64,000 nt of DNA, taken from contig JAWKIF010000006.1 in the NCBI GenBank assembly GCA_041394405.1, positions 372,001 through 436,000 of the forward strand, in the 5' to 3' direction. Positions 44,831 through 53,067 of the stretch are shown here, one piece after another. Position numbers and translations under genes: made by a program. The notes beneath the pieces are model-generated. The model was not told the origin of the DNA, ran no database searches, and saw only the letters and a program-made list of their open reading frames with translations. This stretch comes from Microthrix sp041394405. GTDB taxonomy: Bacteria; Actinomycetota; Acidimicrobiia; Acidimicrobiales; Microtrichaceae. Position 1 is the stretch's first letter, and every line of letters begins with the position of its first letter.

Positions 44831-45732
44831 TGGGTGCCGCCAGGTTGGGGCGGATGGGTCTGGGCCGGCTGAGTCTGGCCTGGCTGGGGCTGGGGCAGGG
44901 GCTGGGTGGCAGCTGGGGGCGGCACCTGCTGGCTGGTCGCTGGAGCGACGCCCTGGTTGAGGTCGGGGATGGCCGGCGGCGTGGTCACGTCGGATGCCCG
45001 CACCTCCACCATGGCCTGGCGGAGCGCCTCCATCTCGTCCACGATTCCGGCCACGTCGGCGCGCAGCGTGCCGGCCGCCGTGGCGTCGGCCTGGCTCACC
45101 GACAGCTCGATGGCCCGGGTGACCGCCTCGTCCAGCCGCGCGTTCAGCAGCCGCAGGCGGGCCTCGGAGTCTCGAAGCGTGGTGTCCATACGGTCGGCCG
45201 TTGCCAACTGCATGAGCAGGGCCTGTTCGGTGGCCTCCAGGCTGGGGGTGTCGCCCTGGGATCGCATGGCCCGCGTCTCGGCCAGCTCGGCCTCCACCGC
45301 CGTGCGGTTGATGTGGCCGCGGGCGCCCTCCACTGCGTCGCCCGCCTTGGCGATCTCCCACACCTCGGTCACGCTCTCGGTGATGTGTCCCCGCACCTCC
45401 TCCAACCGGTCCCGCAGGGGCCCCTGTGGGGTGCCGTGCAGTGCCTTGACGTAGTTCGACTCGGCGTGCTGTGCGTCGCGCACCAGCCGGTTCCAGCGGT
45501 CGCGGAGCGAGTAGGGGTCGATGCGCTCCGCGGTGCCCCCGGCCGGCCTGGGCAGCCCGACGGCGGCTCCCACGCGCAGCAGCCAACCCGCCACGGCACC
45601 GACCACCACGCCGACCGGGCCCAGCCCAACCAACACCCCGATGGCCGCGCCGCCGCCGGCGGAGAGGATGCCCGACGGCCCGGTCATCGCGTAGGCCACC
45701 TTGCGGGTGTAGAAGCGGTCACGAATGCTCAT
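44827..45732 (-). CDS. membrane protein with long helical domain, unknown function
   Basis: A 301-residue protein. A glycine-rich hydrophobic stretch (about residues 17-55, AAIGVLVGLGPVGVVVGAVAG) looks like one or two membrane helices. A long helical region (about 75-245) with coiled-coil character follows, and then a Pro/Gln/Thr-rich tail with short PQP and TQP repeats. I do not recognise the family. It lies between the VWA lipoprotein gene and murJ, overlapping murJ by 4 bases, so a role in envelope synthesis or stress is suggested by position alone. Confidence 0.72.
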   Translation of the reverse strand: MSIRDRFYTRKVAYAMTGPSGILSAGGGAAIGVLVGLGPVGVVVGAVAGWLLRVGAAVGLPRPAGGTAERIDPYSLRDRWNRLVRDAQHAESNYVKALHGTPQGPLRDRLEEVRGHITESVTEVWEIAKAGDAVEGARGHINRTAVEAELAETRAMRSQGDTPSLEATEQALLMQLATADRMDTTLRDSEARLRLLNARLDEAVTRAIELSVSQADATAAGTLRADVAGIVDEMEALRQAMVEVRASDVTTPPAIPDLNQGVAPATSQQVPPPAATQPLPQPQPGQTQPAQTHPPQPGGTQ

Positions 45733-45829
45733 GGCGGCGTAGGGGCCTTCCAGCGGGACGTCGGCCCGTTGGGCCGGTCAGGGCGTCGGTGCCGGGTGGC
45801 CCGTCGCCGGCGTGTGGACATCGGCAGTA

Positions 45830-47665
45830 TCAGAAGTTGGACACCACGGCGGTGAATACCCGATCGATCGCATCCGGATCGCCCGAGTCGTACGCCGCCG
45901 CGTTGGACGCCTCGGCGATGGCCGAAAGCTGGCCGGTCGAGGCACCCTCACCGTAGGCGATGGTGAACACCCGCACGGGCTTCGCCGACTCGCCCTCGCT
46001 CTGCGAGCGGAGCTTGTCGGTGAGGTCGGCGAACTGATCCTCGTCGTCGTCGGGGTTGTTGTCCTCGTTGCGGCCGTCGGTCAACAGGATGACGGCGTTG
46101 ATCAGGGCGGGGTCGTAGTTGGCCTCCATCTCGTCGAAGGCCTGGTCGGCCGCCCCGTACAGCGGCGTGCCGTTGATGGGCCGCAGCTCGCGCAGCTCGG
46201 TGCGGAGCTTCTCGGCGTTGGCGCCCAGGTCGGCCACCGGCACCAGGTCGTCGTAGGCGGGCTTGCCCTCATCGTCGGTGGTGAAGGTGCGCAGGCCCAC
46301 CTGGTCGTCGCTCTTGAACTGATCCAACGCCGTGATGGCCGCCTGCTTGGCCAGGTCCAGCTTGGTCGGGCCATCGGGGTCCGATTCCTGCGCCGGTTCC
46401 CCCATCGACCCCGACACGTCCAGCATCATGAGCACGCGGGCGCCCTTGCGCTGGGTGTCCCAGGCCGTGAGGATGGCCTCCAGCACCTCCGGATCGGGCA
46501 CCGGCAGCGTGGTGGCCGGTTGGTCCGGGTCGACGCCGTTGTCGGTCACGATGGGTTCGGCCACCGGAACCTCGGGGTTGCCCGGCCGGAAGCCAAAGTC
46601 CAGCACCTTCTCCTGGTTGGTCGGCTGTTGGACGAAGTCGATGAATGCCTCGGCCCCCGCCTGCTGGGCGTCGTTCCCGCCCACCACGTAGAGGGGGTTG
46701 TCGGAGTACAGGGTGCCCTCGGTGGGGTAGATCGCCACCAGCGGCACCCGGGGCTTGCGAGGCTCCTCGCCGGCATCGAGGATGCCGTCGGGGTTGCCCG
46801 CGTTGTAGTCGATCACCGACTTCTCCTCGACGGCCACCGCCGAGGCGTAGGTGAGGGCGGTGTCGCGCCGGTCGGCACGAAACCAGTTGTTGAGGAACGT
46901 CATGGTGATGTCGCCGTAGTGGACCACGGCCGCCTCGATACCCTCGTTGAACGCCACGACCTCCTTGGCCTTCAGCGCCTCGGTGGACAGGTCGTCGTCC
47001 ACGCCGGCCGCCGCGTAGTTCTGTGCGACGAGGGCCGACAGGCCCGAGGTGGAGAAGTTGGGGTTGGTCTTGCCCAGCTTGAACTGGCCCCACTCGGGGT
47101 GGCCCCGCTTGGCCCATGCGTCGGGTTCCTTTGACAGGGCCAGTAGGTCGGCCCAACCCACCGGCTGGTCGGGGTAGCCAAGGGCTTCCGCCATCGGCTC
47201 GGGCATGGCGATGACCAGCGGGGTCAGCATGAAGCTGGCCGGATCGGTGGGCACGGTCAGGCCGCCGCCCGACACCTCAGCCCGGCGGTTGACGATGGCG
47301 CCCCACGAGCTGGCTGCGGGCGACCACAGCACCGGTTCGGTACCCAATGCCTGGGCGTCCCACTCCCCCTCGGAGAGGGCGTCGGCCGCCCGCCCGGAGG
47401 ACACCGACGTGACCTCCACCCGCACGCAGTCGTCGCCGGTGGAGGTCTCGGCGAAGTCCGATGCCAGCTGCTTCATCAGGTCGATCTTCTCCGAGCTGAC
47501 CGAAGCCGGCACCTTGGTGCAGTTGTCGTCCGCCGACTCGCCGCTCCCACCTCCGCCGCAGGCGGATGCCAGCAGGCCGGCGGCGGCCAGCGCGGCCAGC
47601 GTTCGGGCCCCCGGCCCCGGCCGCCGGGCCGCAGGGCTGGTCGGTGCAAGTTGGCGGTCGTTCAC
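45830..47665 (-). CDS. lipoprotein fusing a substrate-binding-like domain to a VWA domain
   Basis: Exported 611-residue protein. The signal peptide ends in the lipobox LLASACGG near residue 34. Residues about 50-370 resemble a type 2 periplasmic binding fold (YNAGNPDGILDAGEE, FIDFVQQPTNQEKVL). Residues about 400-611 form a von Willebrand A domain with a complete metal site, DVSGSMGEP near 416, and TDGRNED near 530. Proteins with this pairing are known in actinobacteria but their ligands are not. GTG at 47665 is chosen because AGGAG lies 7 bases upstream. No permease or ATPase gene accompanies it. Confidence 0.87.
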   Translation of the reverse strand: MNDRQLAPTSPAARRPGPGARTLAALAAAGLLASACGGGGSGESADDNCTKVPASVSSEKIDLMKQLASDFAETSTGDDCVRVEVTSVSSGRAADALSEGEWDAQALGTEPVLWSPAASSWGAIVNRRAEVSGGGLTVPTDPASFMLTPLVIAMPEPMAEALGYPDQPVGWADLLALSKEPDAWAKRGHPEWGQFKLGKTNPNFSTSGLSALVAQNYAAAGVDDDLSTEALKAKEVVAFNEGIEAAVVHYGDITMTFLNNWFRADRRDTALTYASAVAVEEKSVIDYNAGNPDGILDAGEEPRKPRVPLVAIYPTEGTLYSDNPLYVVGGNDAQQAGAEAFIDFVQQPTNQEKVLDFGFRPGNPEVPVAEPIVTDNGVDPDQPATTLPVPDPEVLEAILTAWDTQRKGARVLMMLDVSGSMGEPAQESDPDGPTKLDLAKQAAITALDQFKSDDQVGLRTFTTDDEGKPAYDDLVPVADLGANAEKLRTELRELRPINGTPLYGAADQAFDEMEANYDPALINAVILLTDGRNEDNNPDDDEDQFADLTDKLRSQSEGESAKPVRVFTIAYGEGASTGQLSAIAEASNAAAYDSGDPDAIDRVFTAVVSNF

Positions 47666-47759
47666 GTGAGGCTCCTGTCGCCATGGCGGATGGGCGTTGA
47701 GGCGGCGCGAGCGCGCCCGTGGCGGCCACGTAGGTGGCACCCCAACGGGGGACGGGGGT

Positions 47760-48716
47760 TCATCGATCGGCCAACGCTTCCAAGATCGCGGCCTCCAGGC
47801 CGGGCGACCCGGCGGTGGCGCCCGAGGGATCGTTCCAACCGGCCTCGGTCAGCTGGGAGCCGAGTCGGTTCGCGAAGTCGTCGACGGCCCCGTCATCGGG
47901 GGCGTCGCTCCCCGCCAGCGGCGCAACCTGGGCCACGAGGTCGACGGTGGGCGAGACGGGTCGCAGCTCTGCCCCCCGCGCGCCCGCCTTGGGGGCCAGG
48001 GCCGCCTCGGGGCCGACAAACACCGAGGCCTCGCCGGGCCGGGTAAGGAACTGATCGATGGCGTTCTCGGTGGATCCGGTGAAGACGTCGCCCGGCTCGA
48101 TGCGGTCCAGCAAACGGGCGTAGGGCTGTGAGGTGACGTCGTCTCGAGTGGGAGCCTCGTCGCCCTCGGGAATCGTGCCGGCCAGCGCCTCCAGCGTGGC
48201 GAGGCCGGAGGAGGTGGGCGGGGTGACGTGGCCCAGCCGGAAGTCCCGCAGGGAAGCGGAGCCGCCCAGCTCGGTGGCGTCCTGCCCGGCGGCCTCGGCC
48301 AGGCAGTCCCAGGTGACCTCGTCGCCGCAGTGAGCGTCGAGCAAGGCCAGGTTGTCGCCCGTGGCTGCCACGGCCAGCGGCGTGGCCGCCACGGCGACGG
48401 CATCGCCGAAGTCGGGGGCATCCTCGCCGCCACCGGAGGCGGCGAGCACCTCGGGCCAGTTGCCTGCGGTGACCCACACGGTGGGAGGGGTCTCGCCCCC
48501 CGCCAGTCGCTCCAGGGCCGTTCCGGGCTCCACCGCCTGAACGTCGCTGTCGGGCAGCGCCGCGGCGCACGCGTCGCCCACGAGCGGGTCGCACCACACC
48601 GCCGCCAGGCCGCCGTCGCCCGAGGCGCCGCTGTCGCCGTCGATCATGCCGCGCACCGCGAACGCACCGGCCACCAATCCAACTGCGGCCAACAAGGCCA
48701 AGATGCGCGCAACCAC
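47760..48716 (-). CDS. exported binding-protein-like protein
   Basis: A 318-residue protein with an N-terminal signal or anchor (residues 3-22) and a domain resembling an extracellular solute-binding protein in pattern: VWCDPLVGDAC near 41, PPTVWVTAGNWPEVL near 76, and GPEAAL near 232. Cysteines at about 42 and 50 may form a disulfide. It precedes the binding-protein/VWA lipoprotein gene by 94 bases on the same strand, and the two may be related in function or ancestry. The ligand is unknown. A TAGCCT box lies 9 bases before the GTG at 48716. Confidence 0.72.
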   Translation of the reverse strand: MVARILALLAAVGLVAGAFAVRGMIDGDSGASGDGGLAAVWCDPLVGDACAAALPDSDVQAVEPGTALERLAGGETPPTVWVTAGNWPEVLAASGGGEDAPDFGDAVAVAATPLAVAATGDNLALLDAHCGDEVTWDCLAEAAGQDATELGGSASLRDFRLGHVTPPTSSGLATLEALAGTIPEGDEAPTRDDVTSQPYARLLDRIEPGDVFTGSTENAIDQFLTRPGEASVFVGPEAALAPKAGARGAELRPVSPTVDLVAQVAPLAGSDAPDDGAVDDFANRLGSQLTEAGWNDPSGATAGSPGLEAAILEALADR

Positions 48717-48801
48717 GAGCCACCCAGGCTACCGGCTGGGCGCCCGCCCCCGTCCCCACCGCGCCTGCCGGTCCAAACCGGCCCAACCTGGCCCCGACCC
48801 A

Positions 48802-48925
48802 CGAACTCGGGTCTTATTCGGGTGCTATGGCAACACCTGGTGACCCGAGTTCGTCACGTTCGCCGAACTCGGGTCTTATTCGGGTGCTATGGCAACACCT
48901 GGTGACCCGAGTTGGCCGGGTCGTG
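48802..48925. repeat. 62-bp tandem hairpin doublet, array B
   Basis: Two identical 50-bp units (48802-48851 and 48864-48913) separated by 12 bases, giving a 62-bp period. Each has perfect arms AACTCGGGTC and GACCCGAGTT enclosing 28 bases. Within these lies a second dyad, GGTGCTATGGCAACACC, a 17-bp imperfect palindrome. The doublet is between divergent genes (48716 on the minus strand, 49011 on the plus strand), so it is not a simple end-of-gene terminator; operator or REP-like roles are open. Confidence 0.85.
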
Positions 48926-49010
48926 GTCCTCGAACACACGAGGCCGGCGAGCAGCCAGCGCACCTGGGCAGGTAGCTTGGGAAGCGGTCGTCGGTGCCCG
49001 AGGAGGTGCT

Positions 49011-50420
49011 GTGGGAGCAACCCTGGATCCGGTGGTGCGGGAGGCGGATGCCTTCGCGTTACACATGGAGGAGGACCCGCTGCTCCGATCGACGATCGTG
49101 GCCGTGGCGCTGTTCGACACCACGCCCGACTGGGACGTGCTGGTGGAGCGCATGGAGCGGGCGACCCGACTCACCCCTGCCTTTCGTTCCTTGCTGGTGC
49201 ATCCTCCGTGGCGCCTCGGCCCCGTGCGCCGGGTGCCCGATCCTGACTTCGATCTGGGCTGGCACCTGCGCCGAGTGGCTGCGCCGGCACCCCACACCCT
49301 CAACGAGGTGCTGGACTTCGCCTGCGCCGCAGGGATGACCGCCCTGGACCCCGCCCGCGCGCTGTGGGAGTTCACCCTGGTCGAGGGGCTCACCGAGGGT
49401 CGCAGCGCCCTGGTGATGAAGGTGCACCATTCGCTGACCGACGGCATCGGAGGCATCCAGCTGGCCCAGCACGTGGTGGACCTGCAGCGAGAACCGTCCG
49501 ACCTTGGGCCGATGCCCGAGGTTCCCGCTTCCCAACCCACCGACGCGACCCGCCTGGTGGTCGACTCGGTGACGTCCAGCGTGGCCCGCGCGGCCGGGCT
49601 GGCCGGGGATCGGCTGCGTCGCCTTCCCGGCGACGTCGTCGGGCTGGTCAGCGACCCGGTGGGTGCCGCCCGCAGCGGCCTCGAGCTGGCCGGCTCGGTG
49701 GGCAACATGGTGCGCCCCGTCACCAGCACCCTCTCGCCCTTGATGACCGACCGAAGGTTGGCCTGGCGCTACCAGCCACTCGACGTGCCGTTCGCCCAAC
49801 TGCGCCTGGCCGGAAAGTCGGCAGGCGGCACGGTCAACGACGCCTTCATGGCGGCCGTCGCCGGGGGCCTGGCCCGCTACCACGGCCGACACGGCCAACA
49901 GGTCGACCAGCTCCGGGTGACCATGCCCGTGTCGCTGCGGGAACCCGATGACCCCGATGGAGGCAACCGCATCACGCTGGCTCGGATGCTGATTCCCGTG
50001 GGGCTCTCCGATCCTGGCGAGCGGATCCGTGCCATCGACGACGTCAGCCGCCGATGGCGACGTGAGCCCGCCATCCCGTACTCGAACGTCATTGCCGGCG
50101 CCCTCAACCTGCTGCCACGTTCGGTCACGGGCGGGATGCTCAAGCACATCGACTTCCTGGCCAGCGATGTGCCCGGCTTCGAGTTGCCCGTCTACATGGG
50201 CGGCGCCCGGCTGGAGGCGCTGTACCCGTTTGGCCCAACCATTGGGGCAAGTGCCAACTTCACCCTGATGTCCTATGCCGGCACGTGCAGCATCGGCATC
50301 ACGTCCGATCTCGGGGCGGTCACCGACCCCGAGGGCCTCGCCGACTGCCTGGTTGAGGGGTTCGAGGAGGTGCTGGCGCTTGCCGGCCCGGCGGAGACGG
50401 GCGTGCGCCGGCCGACCTGA
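49011..50420 (+). CDS. wax ester synthase/diacylglycerol acyltransferase (WS/DGAT)
   Basis: Acyl-CoA-dependent acyltransferase of 469 residues that makes triacylglycerols or wax esters for storage lipid. The catalytic motif HHSLTDG (HHxxxDG) is near residue 139. Supporting sites are READAFALHMEED at the start, the C-terminal domain with NDAFMAAVAGGL near 282, and SDVPGFELPVYMGGA near 383. GTG at 49011 is chosen because AGGAGG lies 4 bases upstream; a frame opening at 48912 runs out of the repeat region. It is the only obvious storage-lipid gene here. Confidence 0.92.
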   Translation: MGATLDPVVREADAFALHMEEDPLLRSTIVAVALFDTTPDWDVLVERMERATRLTPAFRSLLVHPPWRLGPVRRVPDPDFDLGWHLRRVAAPAPHTLNEVLDFACAAGMTALDPARALWEFTLVEGLTEGRSALVMKVHHSLTDGIGGIQLAQHVVDLQREPSDLGPMPEVPASQPTDATRLVVDSVTSSVARAAGLAGDRLRRLPGDVVGLVSDPVGAARSGLELAGSVGNMVRPVTSTLSPLMTDRRLAWRYQPLDVPFAQLRLAGKSAGGTVNDAFMAAVAGGLARYHGRHGQQVDQLRVTMPVSLREPDDPDGGNRITLARMLIPVGLSDPGERIRAIDDVSRRWRREPAIPYSNVIAGALNLLPRSVTGGMLKHIDFLASDVPGFELPVYMGGARLEALYPFGPTIGASANFTLMSYAGTCSIGITSDLGAVTDPEGLADCLVEGFEEVLALAGPAETGVRRPT

Positions 50421-50431
50421 GGCTCGTGCTG

Positions 50432-51958
50432 CTAGCGGTGGCCGGGGGGCTGGTCGGGAACGTCGGCGGCGGTGAGCAGCGCCAGGTCGTCGCGGGTGGG
50501 GGAGTCGAGGGCGACCACGCGGCTGGCGTGGCCCGCCATGGTCTCCTCCAACAGGTTGCGGGCCAGCCGGCCATTGCCGAAACCCTCCTCGCGAGGCACG
50601 GCGTCCAGCACCTCGGCCAGCCGGATGCGGGCGTCATCGGCCAACTCGTAGCCGCTCTTCGCCGCCAGGAGCTCGAAGATGGCCAGCAGGTCGTCGGTGG
50701 AATAGTCGGGGAAGAACACGGTGCGCGGAAACCGCGACCGAAGGCCAGGATTGACGTCCAGGAACGCCGACATCTCATCGGGATAGCCGGCCACGACGAC
50801 CACCACCCGGTCGCGCCGGTCCTCCACCAGCTTCACCAGCGTGTCGACGGCCTCCCGGCCAAAGTCGCTCTCCGAACCCCGAATGAGGGAGTAGGCCTCG
50901 TCGATGAACAACATGCCCTCGTCGGCCTCGTCGAAGCGCTTGGTCACCAGCGGGGCGGTCTGGCCGACGAAGCCGGCCACGAGTGCGGAGCGGTCCACCT
51001 CGACCAGATGACCGCGCTCGACGACGCCGAGGGTGCGGTAGATCTGAGCCAGCAGCCGGGCGACGGTGGTCTTGCCGGTACCCGGGTTGCCGGTGAACAC
51101 CAGGTGGTTGGATCGTTCGCTCACGGGCAGGTCGTGTTCTGCCCGCAGCTGGCCCACCCGGATGAGGTCGGTGAGGCGGCGCACCTCGGCCTTGACCTCC
51201 GCCAGGCCGATGAGCGCGTCCAGCTCGGCCATCAGCTCCTCCAGCGGTCGCGGCGGGGGGAGCGGCTCGGGACTGGCGGGCGAGTCCTCGGCGGCTGCGG
51301 TGTCGGCCGCCCGCGGTGCGCCACCCGCAGCCGGGGCAGGCGGCGGCGCCGTGCCGCTGCCGGTGTCCGAGGGCGTCGACCCGGCGCGGCCGGGCCCGAT
51401 GCGGCCCAGCAACATGGTGCGGAATGCGTCGATGGCGGCCAGCTCTCCTTCGGTGCTGATGACATCGAGAGCCACGATGGTGTGGGCGATCTCCATGGCG
51501 GCCCGGTAGTAGCCCAGCGCCCGGTCGGTGCCGTGGGCGCGGTCGGCGCCCAGCAGGATCTCGAACAGGTCACTGGGCTGGTCCAGCCAGCGCCGGGCGC
51601 CTTTGAGGAGGCCGGCCTCGCGAATGGTGGCCGGGGTGGCGCCGCCCAGCTGGGTGTCGAGTCGACCGCCGAAGGTGGCGATGAGGGGAAGTAGCTCGTC
51701 GTCGGAGTGGCGCCCGTCGCTGTCGATGAACGCACTGGCGATGCGGTAGGCCTCGATGGTCACGTCCCCGGCCAGATCCTCGGCGGATGCCCCGATTGCG
51801 CCGTCCGCCGCCCGGGTGACCTCCAGCAGCGAAGCCGTCACGCCGGCACAGAACCGATCGACTGCGGCGCCCAGCACCTCGCCGGCAGACGAAACGCTCA
51901 CGAGATCGTCCCAACGGACCGGCGGTGGATCACGCGTGCGAGCGTATCGACGCTCCAC
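50432..51958 (-). CDS. CbbX/SpoVK-like AAA ATPase
   Basis: Cytoplasmic AAA+ protein of up to 508 residues. The N-terminal 240 residues are helical and of unknown fold, followed by a Pro/Ala linker. The AAA domain has Walker A GNPGTGKTTVARLL near 290, Walker B MLFIDEAYSL near 350, and the sensor region VVVVAGYPDEM near 385, the pattern of the CbbX/SpoVK group. Such proteins remodel other proteins; the target is unknown. The start is uncertain: GTG at 51901 (20th codon) is an alternative. It is convergent with the acyltransferase gene and divergent from the MoxR gene. Confidence 0.87.
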   Translation of the reverse strand: MERRYARTRDPPPVRWDDLVSVSSAGEVLGAAVDRFCAGVTASLLEVTRAADGAIGASAEDLAGDVTIEAYRIASAFIDSDGRHSDDELLPLIATFGGRLDTQLGGATPATIREAGLLKGARRWLDQPSDLFEILLGADRAHGTDRALGYYRAAMEIAHTIVALDVISTEGELAAIDAFRTMLLGRIGPGRAGSTPSDTGSGTAPPPAPAAGGAPRAADTAAAEDSPASPEPLPPPRPLEELMAELDALIGLAEVKAEVRRLTDLIRVGQLRAEHDLPVSERSNHLVFTGNPGTGKTTVARLLAQIYRTLGVVERGHLVEVDRSALVAGFVGQTAPLVTKRFDEADEGMLFIDEAYSLIRGSESDFGREAVDTLVKLVEDRRDRVVVVVAGYPDEMSAFLDVNPGLRSRFPRTVFFPDYSTDDLLAIFELLAAKSGYELADDARIRLAEVLDAVPREEGFGNGRLARNLLEETMAGHASRVVALDSPTRDDLALLTAADVPDQPPGHR

Positions 51959-52084
51959 GGCACATCGCCCCTCAGGGCTCGGTCGGCCGATCGCCGAGCG
52001 TCGTCACTGTCTCGCTTGCCCGTCAGCTCGGGTGGTTGCGGGTCGTGGCGCCAAACGATTGGGAGCGCCTCAGGCGCCGATCGG

Positions 52085-52090
52085 TAGTGT
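52085..52090 (+). promoter_or_regulatory. -10 box of the MoxR gene, leaderless type
   Basis: TAGTGT ends 8 bases before the ATG at 52099. Confidence 0.45.
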
Positions 52091-52098
52091 GAGTTGCG

Positions 52099-53064
52099 AT
52101 GACTGAGGCCAGCGCGCGCACCGACGGACTACCCGAGACCGAGCCCAGGTTCGAGGCGGTGGACGATGTCCGCACCCGCCTGCAGGACGTGGAGTACCTG
52201 GCCGACGAGGGCATCGGCGGCATCGTCTACCTGGCCGACCGGTTGGGCAAGCCCATTCTGGTGGAGGGACCGGCGGGCACGGGCAAGACCCAGCTGGCCA
52301 AGTCGGTGGCCCAGATCACGGGCAGCCGCCTCATCCGCCTCCAGTGCTACGAGGGGTTGGACGAGGCCAAGGCCCTCTACGAGTGGAACTACAAGAAGCA
52401 GCTGCTGCGCATCCAGGCCGCCGGGGTGGAGCGTGATGCCCCCGGCGCCGAAGCCAGCGCCAAGGGCTGGGAGGACCTGGAGGAGGACATCTTCTCGGAG
52501 GACTTCCTGTTGACCCGGCCCCTGTTGGAGGCGATTCGGGCCGAGGACCCGGTGGTGCTGCTGATCGACGAGGTGGACCGGGTGGAGGTGGAGACCGAGG
52601 CGCTGCTGTTGGAGTTGCTCAGCGACTATCAGGTGTCCATCCCCGAGCTGGGCACCATCACCGCCCGCCAGATTCCGCTGGTGTTTCTCACCTCCAACGC
52701 CACCCGTGAGCTGTCGGAGGCCCTGAAGCGCCGCTGCCTGTACCTCTACGTGGACTATCCCGATCTGGATCGCGAACGCGAGATCGTGCTGACCAAGGTG
52801 CCGGGCATCACCGAGGCGCTGGCCGACCAGGTGGCGCGCATCGTGCGGTCGATCCGGCAGCTGGAGCTGAAGAAGGCACCCTCGGTGTCCGAGACGCTGG
52901 ACTGGGCCCGCACCCTCATGCTGCTGGGCGTGGAGAAGGTGGACGAGCAGGTGGCCACGGACACGGCCAACATCCTGTTGAAGTACCACTCCGACATCGC
53001 CAAGGCCACCCGCGAGTTCGTCAAGGACGGCGGCCAAACCGCCGCGAAGTCCATGCTGGGCTGA
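52099..53064 (+). CDS. MoxR-family AAA ATPase
   Basis: Cytoplasmic AAA+ chaperone of 321 residues. Walker A is EGPAGTGKTQLAK near residue 55, Walker B LLIDEVDRVE near 156, sensor 1 FLTSNATRELSEAL near 195, and the arginine finger region is RRCLYLYVDYPD. It closely resembles the CoxD-type MoxR proteins that work with a VWA partner to mature metalloenzymes or remodel complexes. The VWA gene starts 3 bases after its stop. No carbon monoxide dehydrogenase genes are nearby, so the client is unknown. Confidence 0.92.
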   Translation: MTEASARTDGLPETEPRFEAVDDVRTRLQDVEYLADEGIGGIVYLADRLGKPILVEGPAGTGKTQLAKSVAQITGSRLIRLQCYEGLDEAKALYEWNYKKQLLRIQAAGVERDAPGAEASAKGWEDLEEDIFSEDFLLTRPLLEAIRAEDPVVLLIDEVDRVEVETEALLLELLSDYQVSIPELGTITARQIPLVFLTSNATRELSEALKRRCLYLYVDYPDLDREREIVLTKVPGITEALADQVARIVRSIRQLELKKAPSVSETLDWARTLMLLGVEKVDEQVATDTANILLKYHSDIAKATREFVKDGGQTAAKSMLG

Positions 53065-53067
53065 GCG

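Noticed and set aside
45830..47134. Plus-strand frame opposite the VWA lipoprotein
   Set aside because: His/Leu/Val/Gly-rich shadow without start signals.
48802..48925. Array B as a transcription terminator
   Set aside because: It lies between divergent gene starts, where no transcript from the flanking genes ends.
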